Part shown: positions 23,389 to 35,673 of the stretch, in pieces
Layout of the letters: each line of letters starts with the position of its first letter
Numbering within the stretch: position 1 is the stretch's first letter
NCBI RefSeq assembly: GCF_000264995.1
Contig: NW_006767438.1
Coordinates: 372,001 to 436,000, forward strand
Reading direction: 5' to 3'
Source of the DNA: Punctularia strigosozonata HHB-11173 SS5
Lineage: Eukaryota; Basidiomycota; Agaricomycetes; Corticiales; Punctulariaceae
Length of the DNA: 64,000 nt
Notes under the pieces: generated by a model
Seen by the model: the letters and a program-made list of their open reading frames with translations, nothing else
Database searches by the model: none
Told to the model about the DNA's origin: nothing
Translations under genes and position numbers: made by a program

Positions 23389-26266
23389 ATGCCCACCTAT
23401 CATGTGCCGTTTGTCAATGCTGTCTGAATCCCTGTTATTAGGTTATCTCATCCGGAAACTCGCGCATATCTGTACTTGTATCCCATTCATCATCGCATCT
23501 ATATAGTAGGCTATTCTACCGATGTACCCCTAATCGTAATATTTTGCGGATATCCACACTCGTGTTGTCTGAACTAAGCTTTGAAGCAACTGTGTAAAGT
23601 ATAGTGTATGGATAATCGTGTTCCATTTGTAAGAACATGACGACAGTCTCCGCCGGCTCGCGCTGCCAAATTCTGATCCTAATCCCCGCCCGTATCGGGT
23701 TGACTACGTTCCGTTCCATACCACTGTCATTTGACAGAAAGACGGATTACTATAGGATGTTCGCGCGATATCAGGGATTCTGAATGCTGCGCACTGAACT
23801 ACATCGAATCGGGATGCTAGGTACAGATGCTAGGTACATCTTCCGTCAACTCTGCGCAGAGCGCTGTTGGACCGTAGCATCTTTTCAGCAGTAGTTGTAC
23901 TCATCTGCACCCTGTAGTGATGTGACCCTGAGCGATATTATAGCACCGGCACTCCTTTGGCGGGAGACAAAAACGTCGTACACGGAGCAGGCAGCAGTAA
24001 GCGCATGCATACGTTGTCGCGGTACTCGGCTGTAATGACGCCAGACATGAAACGGAACACAACGCTCATACGGGATCGACGACGGAGATATTGGGCAATG
24101 GTGCGTATCTCGATCCAGGCCTTAGTCATAGGCTGCAGAGCGCAGAAATTTCCGGAAATCGCTTGTGAGACGTCCCTGCGTGATTGGTCGAGCGACGAAC
24201 GGCAGCACCAAGATTCCCATGTAGTCCCCACTCGGCCGATGAATCATGAAGCACCCCTCCAGCCCAGAGATCGCCGTTTGCTCCAAGCTATAGAGGAGTT
24301 GCACAGCCCGGGAGACTCGATCGCACAGTCGATCGATAGCTTTCGACCTTCCTTTCGTTCTCGCCATCACCACGACCAAACGGGGGGGTTGAACGCCTTG
24401 ATGCAAAAGTATCCAGCTGATGGGATGGCGTAGGGGCGACAGACGCGTTTCGCGGAGGAGAGCGACGCAAAGCGGCATCGCAACAGACAGTTCGATAGAT
24501 CCTTCGCCGCGAAACGTTCAAGCGAGCAGACGCCCCAAGGGGACTGAACGCAGACATATTACTCGAGTCAACACGGATGACCGATAACGTCGGGATGAGT
24601 ATATCGGATATGTCACTTTATTTCCGGGTCCGACACGTACTATATACGATGACGAATCCGGAGGCGGACGCACGGAGCGCAGGCGGGACGGACGGGGGAG
24701 AGGAGGGTTCAGCATGGTAGTGGCGTGGCCTCGACGAGACCGAGTTGCCCAACGGAGCATCGGGGCTGCGGACGGCGTCCCGCTCCCTGCAGCTTCGTCC
24801 TCCGGTGGCAGCGGGTGAGTGGGCGCGGAACTTCCGTGCGCGCCCGGGAATTGCGCTCGTCGGCGCGTCCCTGCGCACGCTGATGGGATGGGGAAACGTT
24901 GAACGTTGAACGCCGTCCGGTGTGAACGTCAGTCCATCGTCGAACGAGTCGCAGATCGAGCTTTGCCCCTCGCGGCGGCGGCAGTCGATAACCACCGGTC
25001 GCGTATGCAGGCATACGTGGGAAGTGGGGGGGATACCCGTACATACGTACACAGCCTTGCGCCTGGAACACAGCTGCGAGAAGCCAGGTCGCGATCTGCA
25101 TCTGCGTGGGCGTGTTTGGCAGGCCACCCCCCTCTGGGAGCTCTCTGGGGAATTTGTTCCGGCGTCTTCGCCGGTAAGTAACTGGGAACAGTGGCCTGCA
25201 CCGCTGTTGAGATGCCGGCTCACGGTGGAATATCAAGCGGCGCACAGTCGCGCACGCCCAAATTTAGCCCGGCCTGTGCCGCGTACCGGTGCTTGGACCC
25301 TTTGGCGACATGCATGGGGGCGGGTCCGCGCCAATAGGAGGGTGCGCTTGGCGGTGAAAGGCGGGGTAAAGTGAGCGCTTCGGGGGGTGTGGCTCGGCGT
25401 CGGCCGGTGTCTTGAGATATCGTCAACAATGCTCCAGAGTCCAGAACGCCAGAGTGGGACGACGACCCGGAGCATGACGAGGCTCGGGGCCCCGGGGGAG
25501 GTAACGCTCCGATTCGACGCGCGTGTTCCGAGCCTAGCAGCGTTCGCGGTGCACGTCGGGGCCCTGTCTGGAGGGGCAGAGGTGGGATACATTCAGGACT
25601 ACCGCAAAGGCAGGCACGCAGGTACACCCGTGTCGGTCGGATGGCAGGCGGCGCAGGCGTGAAAGAATGCGTGATGTTTTCAGACCGGTTGCAACTCGCG
25701 ACGGACAGGCTGCAGCCATGTTGATGACGACGAGAGGATGGGAGGCTGATCCGTGCGTCGTCCATGCGCCTTCGAAGACGCTTGATGGTGGAAAAGATCA
25801 GGAAATTTCTCGTGCAGACGATCTCTCCGTTTCCCTCGGGGTCTCCGAAAGGGCAGGTACCGAACGTATGAAATTGGCGACCAAGGGCTGCCGTATGCCG
25901 CCTGCGATATGTATTGCGTACGCTGGCGAATAGGCATGTCTCTGGTCGCACAGGACGCAGAAGCTGACTGCCAGCGAACGTAGAGGGCAGGTGCGCAAGG
26001 CTACTACGAGGCGCGGAATGGAAGCGCCGGCGGAGGCTGCCTCCGAAGCCTGCGGCGACTTACGTTTCGCTCGCCCAAGGCTGATCATCTCTCGAGCCCA
26101 ACCGAAATTCCGACAATCAAGGGCCGCGGATACTCTCCACCCCCGCCGGCGACGCCACCTGGCCTTCTCGCCTGGTACAAAACATCCATGAGGCTGCCCC
26201 GTTGAACCTACAGACACACGTCTCAGCCACCGCCGTAACATCCCCAGTGACCGAACTTCCTCGCCC
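23389..26266. other. Gene-poor 2.9-kb stretch
   Basis: Open frames of up to about 240 codons occur on both strands in the GC-rich part (24600-26200). They overlap one another, are Arg/Pro/Ala-rich and show no motif, which is what GC-rich noncoding DNA gives. A 13-base perfect tandem duplication lies at 23813-23838. A possible decayed gene on the minus strand at about 23940-24480 (MARTKGRSKAIDRLCDRVS) could not be identified. Confidence 0.35.
23813..23838. repeat. Perfect tandem duplication of a 13-base unit
   Basis: The unit GATGCTAGGTACA occurs twice head to tail (23813-23825 and 23826-23838). It lies in noncoding DNA with no evident role. Confidence 0.9.
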
Positions 26267-27786
26267 ATGTCTTCTACCCTCGCTGTATCTTGGGCTGCGC
26301 TCCCAGCGGAGATGAAGTTGGCCGTGATCGACTACCTCGGCCTGAACGAGGTCAACTCGCTGGCCCGGGTAGACTCTACGACCTACACGACGTGCATCCC
26401 GGCGATGTACAAGGTATGCTGCGATCGGCCGCTACTGCCAAAGCGATAACGAGGACTCACAGTGCCATAGGATCTGCGCTTGACCAGTTACGAGTCCCTG
26501 CGATCGTTCATCGCCAACGTGCCTGCCGATCGCACCCGCTACACCAGGCGCCTCAGTATCTGCACCAAGTCTACGAACGACGAACGCTGCTTCCAAGGCC
26601 CCTTCGCCTCCTCCTCCTCCAAAACCGACTCCGATGAGGTTCCAACTCGCACCGACGCGGTGGCCACCTTGCTCGCCCGCTGCCCCGATCTCGAAGAACT
26701 CTCGCTCACCCTCTCCAAGTCGCTCGCCTCGCGCGTCGTGCCCCAATTCGCGCGCCTGCACAAGCTCCGGCGCCTCTGCATCTCCAACTGGGGCGACGAG
26801 GCCCAGATGCCCATGTACGTCCCCATCTCCGTCCTCCTCGCGCTCACGCAAACAGAGTACTGACGTCGCCACCCTCCACATGCAGTAGCGAGCGGCTCGT
26901 GGTCTCCATCGCGCTCTCCGTGCCGTCCCTCACCCACCTCTCCCTCCGGCGCATCTCTCGCTCGTCCTCGTACGCCCCCGAGCTCGTCGGAACCGGCGTC
27001 CCCGTCTGCGCCGGAGACGAGGGCATCCTCGCCCCGGCCGACACGCGACTCGCGTTGCCGTCCCTGCTCTCCCTCCCCCGCCTCGTCTCGCTCGCAGTCG
27101 AAGACACCCACCTCGGCGACGAACAGTGGGCCTCCGCGCCCGTGCACGGTCCGCTGCAGCGCCTGCGCCTCGGCAGCTGCGCGCACGCCTCCCCCTGCGA
27201 GAACCAATCGCACCTCCACGCCGTCCTCGCCAACCCGGCGATCGCGCATTCCGTCTCCATCTCCGAGCTCACGCTCAGCTCCCCGTTGGCACCCGAGGCC
27301 GTCCTGGGCCTGGTCGGCGGCGGGCAACAGCGGCACCAGCTTCCGACGGCCGCGGTCCCCGCGTCCCCGGCCAAGCCCCGCCTTCCCTCGCTCAAGACCG
27401 TCAACCTCACGCAGCAGTTCCCGCTCGCGAACCTGCACCCGGAGGAGGAGTCGCCCCTGCAGTCGACGCTCACCGCGCTCAGCGACTCGCCCCTGGAGCG
27501 CCTCTCGATCAAGTGCTACGAGGACGACATCGACGACTGCTGCGAGGCGCTCGAGGGCGTCTTCTCCCCCGCCGCCGTCCTCGCCCAGTACGGTATCAAG
27601 GAGATCAACGTCACCGCCGTGCCTGACGAAGAGGAGCCCATCTCCGACGACGAGGATGATGATGATGCGCTCTACACCCCCACCGACGACTCGACAGCTT
27701 TGCGCGCGCTGCAACTCTCCTGCTCCGGCATCCGCCTCTCTGGCGTCGTGACCGCATCCGGCTTCTCGCGCACCATCGTAGCGTGA
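26267..27786 (+). CDS. F-box protein, leucine-rich
   Basis: Three exons: 26267-26413, 26471-26814 and 26886-27786, with introns of 57 and 71 bases. The first exon holds an F-box-like motif, LPAEMKLAVIDYLGLNEVNS followed by LARVDSTTYTTCIPAMYK. Such motifs bind Skp1 in SCF ubiquitin ligases. Downstream are irregular leucine-rich segments of the type found in basidiomycete F-box proteins: ARCPDLEELSLTLSKSLA, LHKLRRLCISNW, SVPSLTHLSLRRIS. An acidic run (EEEPISDDEDDDD) precedes the end. About 460 residues. The large open frame on the opposite strand is a codon-bias shadow. The substrate cannot be inferred. Confidence 0.75.
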
Positions 27787-28463
27787 GCGGTCGGGTGGAG
27801 ACGATCTATGAGAACGCGGTGCTCTGTATGGCCGAGGCCGTGTAGTTCGGGTTGGCCCGCGCAACCATCTCGGGGTGGCCGGTTCGAGCGAAAGAGGATG
27901 AGAGCGGGCGGGAGAAGTAAAGACGACGAACTTTGATGGCTATCGGACCTTCCTCGAAATCCCGTAAGTACCAGCGTGGGAGATGCAACGCTATCCATCG
28001 CCTTCCGACGGCATGGTAAACGACGCCTGATGCTGTGCCCGCTTTGGGGCGCTGCTCTATGCTTTCTTCATTTGTTATTTCTCTGGTGTTTCCCATCAGG
28101 TTCTCTTCCTTTCACTGGGCTTTCAGTACCATCGATACCCTCTCAGCGCTGCATTCATTCACCGGCCCATTCGTATGTATCATAAGCATCACTTATCTTC
28201 TATTTATGCCTGTATCATGTTTGTTAGACTCGTCTCGGTGACATCACGCACGAACTATAAGGACACGGCTGTTATCCAAAGTTACATACACGGTACTTTA
28301 CATGCTGCTCGACATCTACCTTACGTTGTCGATTACCATAATGCAAGGGTATGAATGGGCCAAGTACGCGCCAGCGCAATATAGTGAAGGGTATCGTAAG
28401 CACATTCCGATACGACAATCAAACAGGTCCAGCTGAAAGCAACTGGCTGCAGGCCCGTGATCA
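27787..28463. other. Intergenic stretch, convergent gene ends
   Basis: Lies between the F-box gene and the receptor gene, which point at each other. AT-rich with short T-runs; nothing else supportable. Confidence 0.4.
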
Positions 28464-30400
28464 TCAAATGACATCGCGCGCCTTCAAAGGTGGATGAGAC
28501 ATCATATCGACAGAACTGAGGCTCATCCTATCGCGTTCCTTCTCCTCCGCGGTGACCATACGCTCGAGATCATCGCCGCCGGTCGGGCGCTGGACGAAGA
28601 AGGGCGTGATGCCCACCTTTCCCAGCGGATCGTCGAGGTCGACCTTCTGGCGCTTGGTGCTCAGGTCAGGCAGTGCCGCCATCTCGGGAAGCTTGCGCCG
28701 CAAGACCAGGATCAGGATCGCGTCCACGGCCCCTAACGTGTGAGAAGGGGAGTTAGCGAGGTGATTGGAGGGAGCTCGGGGCGATGCTTGGGCGACGACG
28801 AAACGACGCGAGTGATAAGGGCGGAGGGATCTTCGGAGAGGTATGATAATGAAATCAAAAGGGGGATGCGCCCAGCGCTGCGCTCAGGCGCATGTATGGT
28901 CCACCAAGACCATCGCTGCTCCGGCCTCTTCGGTCATCTAGATCACGCAGAGGATCGGGCATTGGTGCCGTCCGTTCGGAAGCGACCAGCCAACGCGCCG
29001 GGTCGATGGACCACGGCGGAGCAGCGGACCAGACGAGATGACAGATGAATCACTCACCCGTCAAGTTGAAGATCATATCAGCCAGCACCGTCGCCCAAAG
29101 CGGCACGTCCTTGCCCGCAAACTCTGTGAAGCGAGCGAGCGCGATAGGGACGAGCAAGATACCGTATGCAACCTGGTGATGGATGTCAGTTCGTGCATCA
29201 ACAACAGCGCCCATATACGTTAACTTTACTCACCGGGAACCTATTGAAGAAGACCAGATCGTCAGATCGAATATAGCGGGCCATGCAAGGCTATAAATAC
29301 GCACAGAACAGCGAACAGAGCGACTTTTTGCATGAGCGAATCGATGAGGTCGCGGCTGATGGCGAGCTGCCACGCGTCTTCCTTGGACACCCAGCGCAAG
29401 CGCCATTTTCCGTTGCTCTGCGCCAGATTGCCGCGCACGCGCAGGAGTACCGCCATGTAGAGGATGAACGACAGTCCCGCGGAGAGGAATTCCTGTCCAA
29501 ATGTGATCGGAATCGGAGATAGGCAATAGAACAAGACGGAGATCGTACGATGAAGTACTCGAGCATGAAGCGCTCGACCGGGTATTCATCTGTGATCCAA
29601 CACCTAACGCATTCTGTGTCAGCTGGAAGCGGACGAAGTTGCGTTTTAATACATACCACAGACCAGATACACCGAAGTAAGGACCATTGGATTTGCGCTG
29701 TATGGCCACGCGACCGATGAGAGGAACAAATGCGACGGCAGTCCATCCTCCGATGAGTAGGAGCCATTTTCCAAGTCTAGTGCAGGTATCTCGCAAGAAC
29801 AGGCGATCGAAAGAGTATGCTGCCGTGAGGAAAGACCTAGGATGAATCACGGGTGTCAAATATATGCACAGATCGACATCGAGCTGAACAGTCATACCAT
29901 ACGGCAATTCCAACGTTCCCCGTGTTCTTTAATGCACCTGAGAGTCCTTCTGTCAACCCGGGGTATAACCATGTGTGGACTAAGTCCTAACCTTGAGCGC
30001 TGCAAAACGTGCTGTTGTCGGCATACCCTTGGAGCACCCAACGAAGGTTCATGAGTGAACCAACCGCCTGGAGCACGGTCGCTGCCATAAGTGACGATAG
30101 TATAGGAGCGACATGACTCCTGGGCCCTTTCGGGCGGTGAAGCAAAACCTAATTGATCGTCAGCATTTGCATAAGACCACACAGTGCGTAACACAAACCG
30201 GGGTCATCATAACGGCCATGATCAGCGTCACGAGGAGTGAAAGCGCGCTGGAAACCACGATGGCCTTGTGTCGAACAAGGTCAGATGAACGGACCAACGT
30301 ATCGAACTTGGGCACTCACCAAGACACCTGCCTCATCAGACCCAGAGTAGAGCTGAACAGAGCTTCCCAGCATCGAAGCAGTATCCCCGTATACACCCAT
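28464..30400 (-). CDS. Seven-transmembrane receptor, Git3/cAMP-receptor-like
   Basis: Assembled from about eight exons. The ATG at 30400 gives MGVYGDTASMLGSS. The transmembrane helices include AIVVSSALSLLVTLIMAVMM, ALKNTGNVGIAVWSF, LGKWLLLIGGWTAVAFVPLI, FLSAGLSFILYMAVLLRVRG, QKVALFAVCVFIAL and VLADMIFNLTGAVDAILILV. The long third cytoplasmic loop carries SNGKWRLRWVSKEDAW. The tail ends MSHPPLKARDVI with a TGA at 28464. The layout matches fungal class V/VI receptors (Gpr1/Git3 and Dictyostelium cAR-like), which sit in the plasma membrane and couple to G-alpha. The intron at about 28737-29058, inside the last helix region, is about 320 bases, unusually long here. Ligand unknown. A divergent G-alpha lies 5.3 kb away. 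Confidence 0.72.
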
Positions 30401-33400
30401 GACGCGGTGTATTGGTCGGCCGGCGACGCAGTCCCAGAAGACGGATCAACAAGGCGTTCTAGCGCGAAGTTTCGTAAAGTAGGGCCTGCCCAGGGAAAGG
30501 AGCGTCCAGCTCAAGGAGGAATATATAGCTTCGCGCTCGAGGCCACAATGAAGGGAAGCATCAACATTGTTCTGGGTCGACGCAGCAATAAGCTTGGGAG
30601 ACTTGATGAAAGTTATTCGTAACTGGGCGGGGTTACTGGGGGAAAGAATCTACGATCTGTGGGGACCCCTGGTCTCACTGGGGCAGTAATGTTTTCCCAC
30701 GATAACTGACGCTTGACGCTCACTTCGCCAGTGGCATACCTACGCAGCCCTAGCTACAGCTCCAGATCCAAGGTTTTTTAGGATTGGTATGAGCTGCTTT
30801 CATCTCCGGATCGCCCGTGTAGTATGTTGTGCGAGCGGCAATGATCGTGAGTCACTTCTTATCTTGCGCCGGAGGACTGTTGAACAAGATCTCTTTTTTC
30901 AGGGGTCGCATAGGTTTGCCTCTCGCGGTAATTCACCGCGATGATACCGGTGCCTGGTATACTTGTACAATCTCCAATCTGGGTTCTACTTTCTCGGCCA
31001 TGGATCAAGCAGTGTAGAACCGGAGGCGAGTTCGTTTATCTTGCGTCTCTTTCTAGCATTTTTGTCGACATACTTATTGCTGTCGTGTACACGACGGGCA
31101 TGTCATACCTGCGCAGCGGTGCTCCTGCATCAGTACGGGTTCCGAATCAAGTTCTTGTCTACACACACCTCTGATCGGATCTTGTGCCTCCGTACTGCAC
31201 TCGTGCAACGACCGTCATGGGTCGTAGTCCCGTCTATGTGAACACTGATAAATCCGCGACGCGCTTGATATTTCCGTTTTCTGAGCCGCACCATCGACTC
31301 TCGGGTGGGCGGATTTGTCTACTTGCAGTTCCACGACGATGATTACTATTGTGATGGCGGGAGACAACAATCCGGCAACTCCCGTCCGTCCAAATAGGGA
31401 GAGGCTGCTGCCCGCGAGCTGTCCTCGCCCTTGGACCAGAACCACGTCCCTGCATTGCTGTGGAATGTTCACTTGAACTCGCCCGACTCCACGGCGTTCA
31501 AACTTCAGGTTGCTCTTTGCTAGCGCATGCGCGTGTCTCGGAATTGTCATCCACCCAGCGCGGTACGAGTAGTAGTATGAGTATACTACTGAACTCGTTG
31601 ACGTCCGAAGTTGATGAATTCCCGCCTCGTTGATTTACGAAGGTGAAGATGTTCTTGTCATCGCCGCACCCTACAGGCTGGAAGTCCTGCGTCTACAATG
31701 CTGGAAGTTACGTCTTTCCGAACCGCACACGCCCCTCGGCAAGTTCTCCTTCTATCTACCACATTAACAGGTCGATATCGAAGAAGGCTCGTAAACGTAT
31801 GCTGAAAGCGGTCTAGCAGGTGAGCCGCGCCAAAACTACGTCTTGATATATTGCTAACAGAAGATGGGCTTTATCCTGGGCATCTAGGAAGTCTACGAGG
31901 GAAGCTTTCTCAGACTCGTACGGGTCAGCTGGCCCTTCTAGCGACCGCTTGGCGCCACCCACGACCGAAGTCGGCCTGTTCCATCGGGTAGGAACGGTAC
32001 TGGCATGAACCGGCACCAGGCATCGGGCGTGTTTCTATTTCACTGAGACAATGTCCTGCATCAAGACATCTACGAGCAGCAACCGATTCTTCTTCTGTTA
32101 TTTCCCTCGCTTCTTCAGGTTCCGCGGTTCCGGAACGCGCAGGAGAGGAAGCAACTTCTCGACCCGGACCTAACTTGGACCTTTGGTATAACATACATCC
32201 GAGACGCCATCCGGAAGCAAAGCCGATAATGGCGAGCCTTCTCTACCACAGGCGGCCGTTCGCGACGGCCAAGACAAGACGCGAGCACGAAGTTCAAGGT
32301 TCGTTCATCAGGCGACCACATATGGACTTCCGTTCCAAATTCCTGCGTCCTTACCGACAAAGGATTAATGTGGCGCTCAACTCCATGCACCACGCTCTGC
32401 AGGGTCGCCGTGCAGACCGTGGTCAGTTTATCTGCCTGTTGAAGCCATCGTAGTAAAACCTACCTTCGCGACGTGGCCCACTCGTTTTCCGATAATTCAA
32501 CCTCATCCGTTCAGCGAGAGCGAGCGCCACGGAGCATTTCGGAGGTTGTGCGCACCACTGCTGGAACCGCCGGTTCGTAGAGATGACGCAGTTTGACAAG
32601 ATCATGACGGTGACCGCTATGTAGCAGCAGGGCCGTCCTTCACATAGAATCATACCACACCACAGCAGGTGATGGTCGCGTTCGTAATGTAGCCATTGCA
32701 AGGACCAGCGTTCATCTTGCATCGATCCCGCCCCGCGGACTAGAGCGAATGCACGAGACCCGGATTGGCGTAGTCGCCGGATTCACATGCCTGAGACGGA
32801 GCCCCGCCCTGCCCCTCCCGCCGTGATTACCTTGAAGATAGTCTGTACGTACGCTGCGGCTTTCTTCGACTCGGATGCACGGTCCCGTGACGTAGACCGT
32901 GCTGCGGAAGGCCAGGTACCTCGCCGTGGGCATCGAATTTGAGTCGTGTATAGACCTGAAGACGGTATGCCTACCGCCGGGGACGATCGGTGTACAGGAC
33001 AAGGTTTCGAGATGAGATGGGGCGTGGTAAAGCAAATATGTCGTCGGCGACCGATCGTTCGGCGATGATTGATACCAATAGCAACCTCGTATGTCACAGG
33101 GAGAGCAGAGCGCCAATTACGTGGGTTAGCTGTAATGGTATCGCCCTCGCCCAGCCCCACAAACTCAACTCACCGCCCCGAGCATCACCAATGCGTTCAT
33201 CCTCGCGGGTGGATCGAGACGAGAAGAGGCGCGAGGCTGCTTGGTCATACATATCCACTCGGACGAAAATGAGCTATACGCGATCGGCCACACAGCGGGG
33301 CGATCTGATCCCTATCTCCTGGAGCATGGAGCGTTCATATCGGCTTCCAGGACCCACCGTGTGTATTGACGTGCGGTGCGGCAACCGGTTGTTCCGCTAT

Positions 33401-35673
33401 TGGGACCGCGCCGGGAATATACCTACCTACCTACCAACGCTATCAGCGTTTATCGTCGCATTGGTGTCGCTGCAAGCGTCGATCTCCTCCGGCGTCATGC
33501 CGGGTGGCGTTCGACCGTATGCCCTTGAATAGACGGTAGACGTGCGAGGCCTGAAACGCATGGACGGATGGTCCGGGAGGAGTGTAATGCAGGGGCGTCG
33601 TACATAGCGGTGAGCTCGATTCGCGAGTGGTAATAATATTGCAGATGGTTCGAGACAGCTCGTTCGCGGGAAATTGAATGCCGGAGCACGAGGGGTCCAA
33701 GGACGCCGCTTACAGATGGGTCGCTGTAAGGCGCTGGTCGGATCAATAATCTGCATGCCATCGAGTAGTGAGATATTGCACCCGGGACGCATGAGTGTCG
33801 GGAAGAGATATCGCCATTAAGCAAGTCGACGAGTGTCTGTAGTTAGGCCGATCTGCCTGCCGCCGAATGTCAAAGTACCGCGCGATGTTCGATGTTCGTG
33901 AGGCATGCTTGCTATTGCTCCCTGGGGAATCGGCGGATCTCCATGAGCCGACGCAGGACACCTCCGATCCGAACAACACGCTCCCAATCTGCGCCCGGTA
34001 GATTATCGACAGACACGAGGACATTGATTGGCACGGTCGGACAGGTGGTTGCGCTTGACACGAAGCAATATTTTGAGTTGTATAGGTGTACCTATTCGAA
34101 ATTGCTGCGATTGAGGCGACCTCTCCGCTACAAGGCCTGAAACCATGGCAATGTTCTCGTTCGAGAAGCGGCAGCAAAGTATACGCGAATGAGCCTGAAG
34201 CCTGGATGCCCCGGAGCGGGCCGCCCATAGTCCGGGTTTCGGGCAACATATGATCGAGTCCGAAAGGATGGCGCACGCTACTACCGCATGCCGGTCCGGG
34301 GGTATGGTCTAACGAAGGCTTTCATTATAACGGCACGTTTTGACGATGAATTGCCAGCGACTCGAGGACGGCTGGACGTCCTGAGGTAGCAATCTGATCT
34401 GCGGCGGCGGAACACAGGAATAGAGTGTATCTGCAGCACAGGCGAGGTGGGGTGGAACTTTTACCATGCACTGCATTTTTTTGCGGGGCTCCCCGCGGAC
34501 ATCTTTGGCTACTGCCGAGAACTTTTACCACCTGCAGATACACTCTAATGATAGCAAAATGAAACGCCTGCCTTCGAGTCGAACGATCCAGCTGGTCATG
34601 TGTCATGAGGTCATCAAATTCAATGCTGTTTTCTGGCACCTTGGTTTTGTCTCTCCTTCTTGATGTTTAGCGACCACGATCTTGTACGTGTAACATATGC
34701 ACGCATGAGAGAATGTTCGGCGGCGGACAGATGTTAGATATCCAAGAAAGCCTCGTGCCCCGCGCTGATCGTCTCCGGAAGCCACCGTTCTCAACAACGT
34801 GCTGAACATTCCAGCTCATCGAACGCCACGACCCCTATCGTTCGATATACGGCCGATATCGATCTGGACAGCCGAAATATCGGGCGAGGGCAGGATCTGG
34901 CAAGATGAGGGGAGCCAAGCCAGGCGACCTGCAGAGGAACGTTTAATTTGCACCGCTTTCGACGTTATATCAGAGAAAGGCGGACAAGAAAGGATAGATT
35001 TGTTCGGGAAGCGCGCGCGCCATCCGCGCCTCCCCAACCCTTCTCTCACATTTGCAGTTGTGTGCCGATTCCAGTCCCGGACAAAGGGCTTGTGAGCGCC
35101 AGGGCCCCCACCCCGCTACGCCTTCCATGCCGGCACGCCGCCGGGGATGCGAATCATGGAACAATCGTTGAGCACGACGTACACGTCCAGGGAACCCGGT
35201 TACCTACCCGTCCGCCCTGATGCCCTGCCCAAGAACACCAGAGGAAGCGGTCCAGTTGAGCGAAAAATAGGGCTTCGGGAGGCCAATCAACGCCGCCGAG
35301 TCGCAGGAACGCTGCGTGTATTGTGTTCCATCAGCGACGCTCCCGTCCACGCAGCATAATTATGCTGGAACGCGGGCTTGGGGGGCTGGGGAGGTGGAAC
35401 GGGTACGGTCGGTGGACCGGGTGATGGCACCTGCCACGTAAACTCCGGATCGAAACTCAACGCCAGGCTCGACTCAAGTCCTCCCTCCGGCCCAATTAGG
35501 CACAAGTGCCGACCGCACCGCGACGCACGCCAGCGACGCCAGAAGCTCATGGTTAATTAACGTCGTGTTCCTTATACCCTCCTCCCCAGTCTCCCCGAGC
35601 CCCATCCCGCGTCCCCGGCTTTCTCTTTCGTTTCTCGGTCTTGTCCTCTCGGTCACCGTAGCACGACCCCGGC
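30401..35673. other. Gene-poor 5.3-kb stretch containing one MITE-like element
   Basis: Both strands were read for recognisable protein segments and none could be supported. The open frames are short, scattered and motif-free. The stretch may contain decayed genes: minus-strand pieces at 31200-33200 have ordinary amino-acid composition but no alignable order. The MITE-like element at 34422-34546 is the only structured feature found. The last few hundred bases are presumably the G-alpha promoter. Confidence 0.35.
34422..34546. mobile_element. MITE-like element with 15-bp perfect terminal inverted repeats
   Basis: The left end AGAGTGTATCTGCAG (34422-34436) is the exact reverse complement of the right end CTGCAGATACACTCT (34532-34546). 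The triplet AAT flanks both ends (34419-34421 and 34547-34549), as a target duplication would. Reading the duplication as TA and shortening the element by one base at each end is equally possible and would point to the Tc1/mariner group. Inside are two direct copies of GAACTTTTACCA, next to each end, and a perfect hairpin GCGGGG-CT-CCCCGC at 34483-34496. At 125 bases there is no coding room, so it would be non-autonomous. Only one copy is in the window. Confidence 0.55.

Noticed and set aside
24600-25951. Several overlapping open frames of 90-240 codons
   Set aside because: They overlap on both strands, have no splice logic or motifs and are Arg/Pro/Ala-rich, as expected from GC-rich noncoding DNA.
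26539-27864. 441-codon minus-strand open frame
   Set aside because: Antisense to the F-box gene; very high Arg/Gly/Glu content and no motif. It is a shadow of GC-rich codon use.
31200-33400. Possible second receptor or enzyme gene
   Set aside because: Pieces on both strands look protein-like but cannot be ordered into a model or tied to any family.
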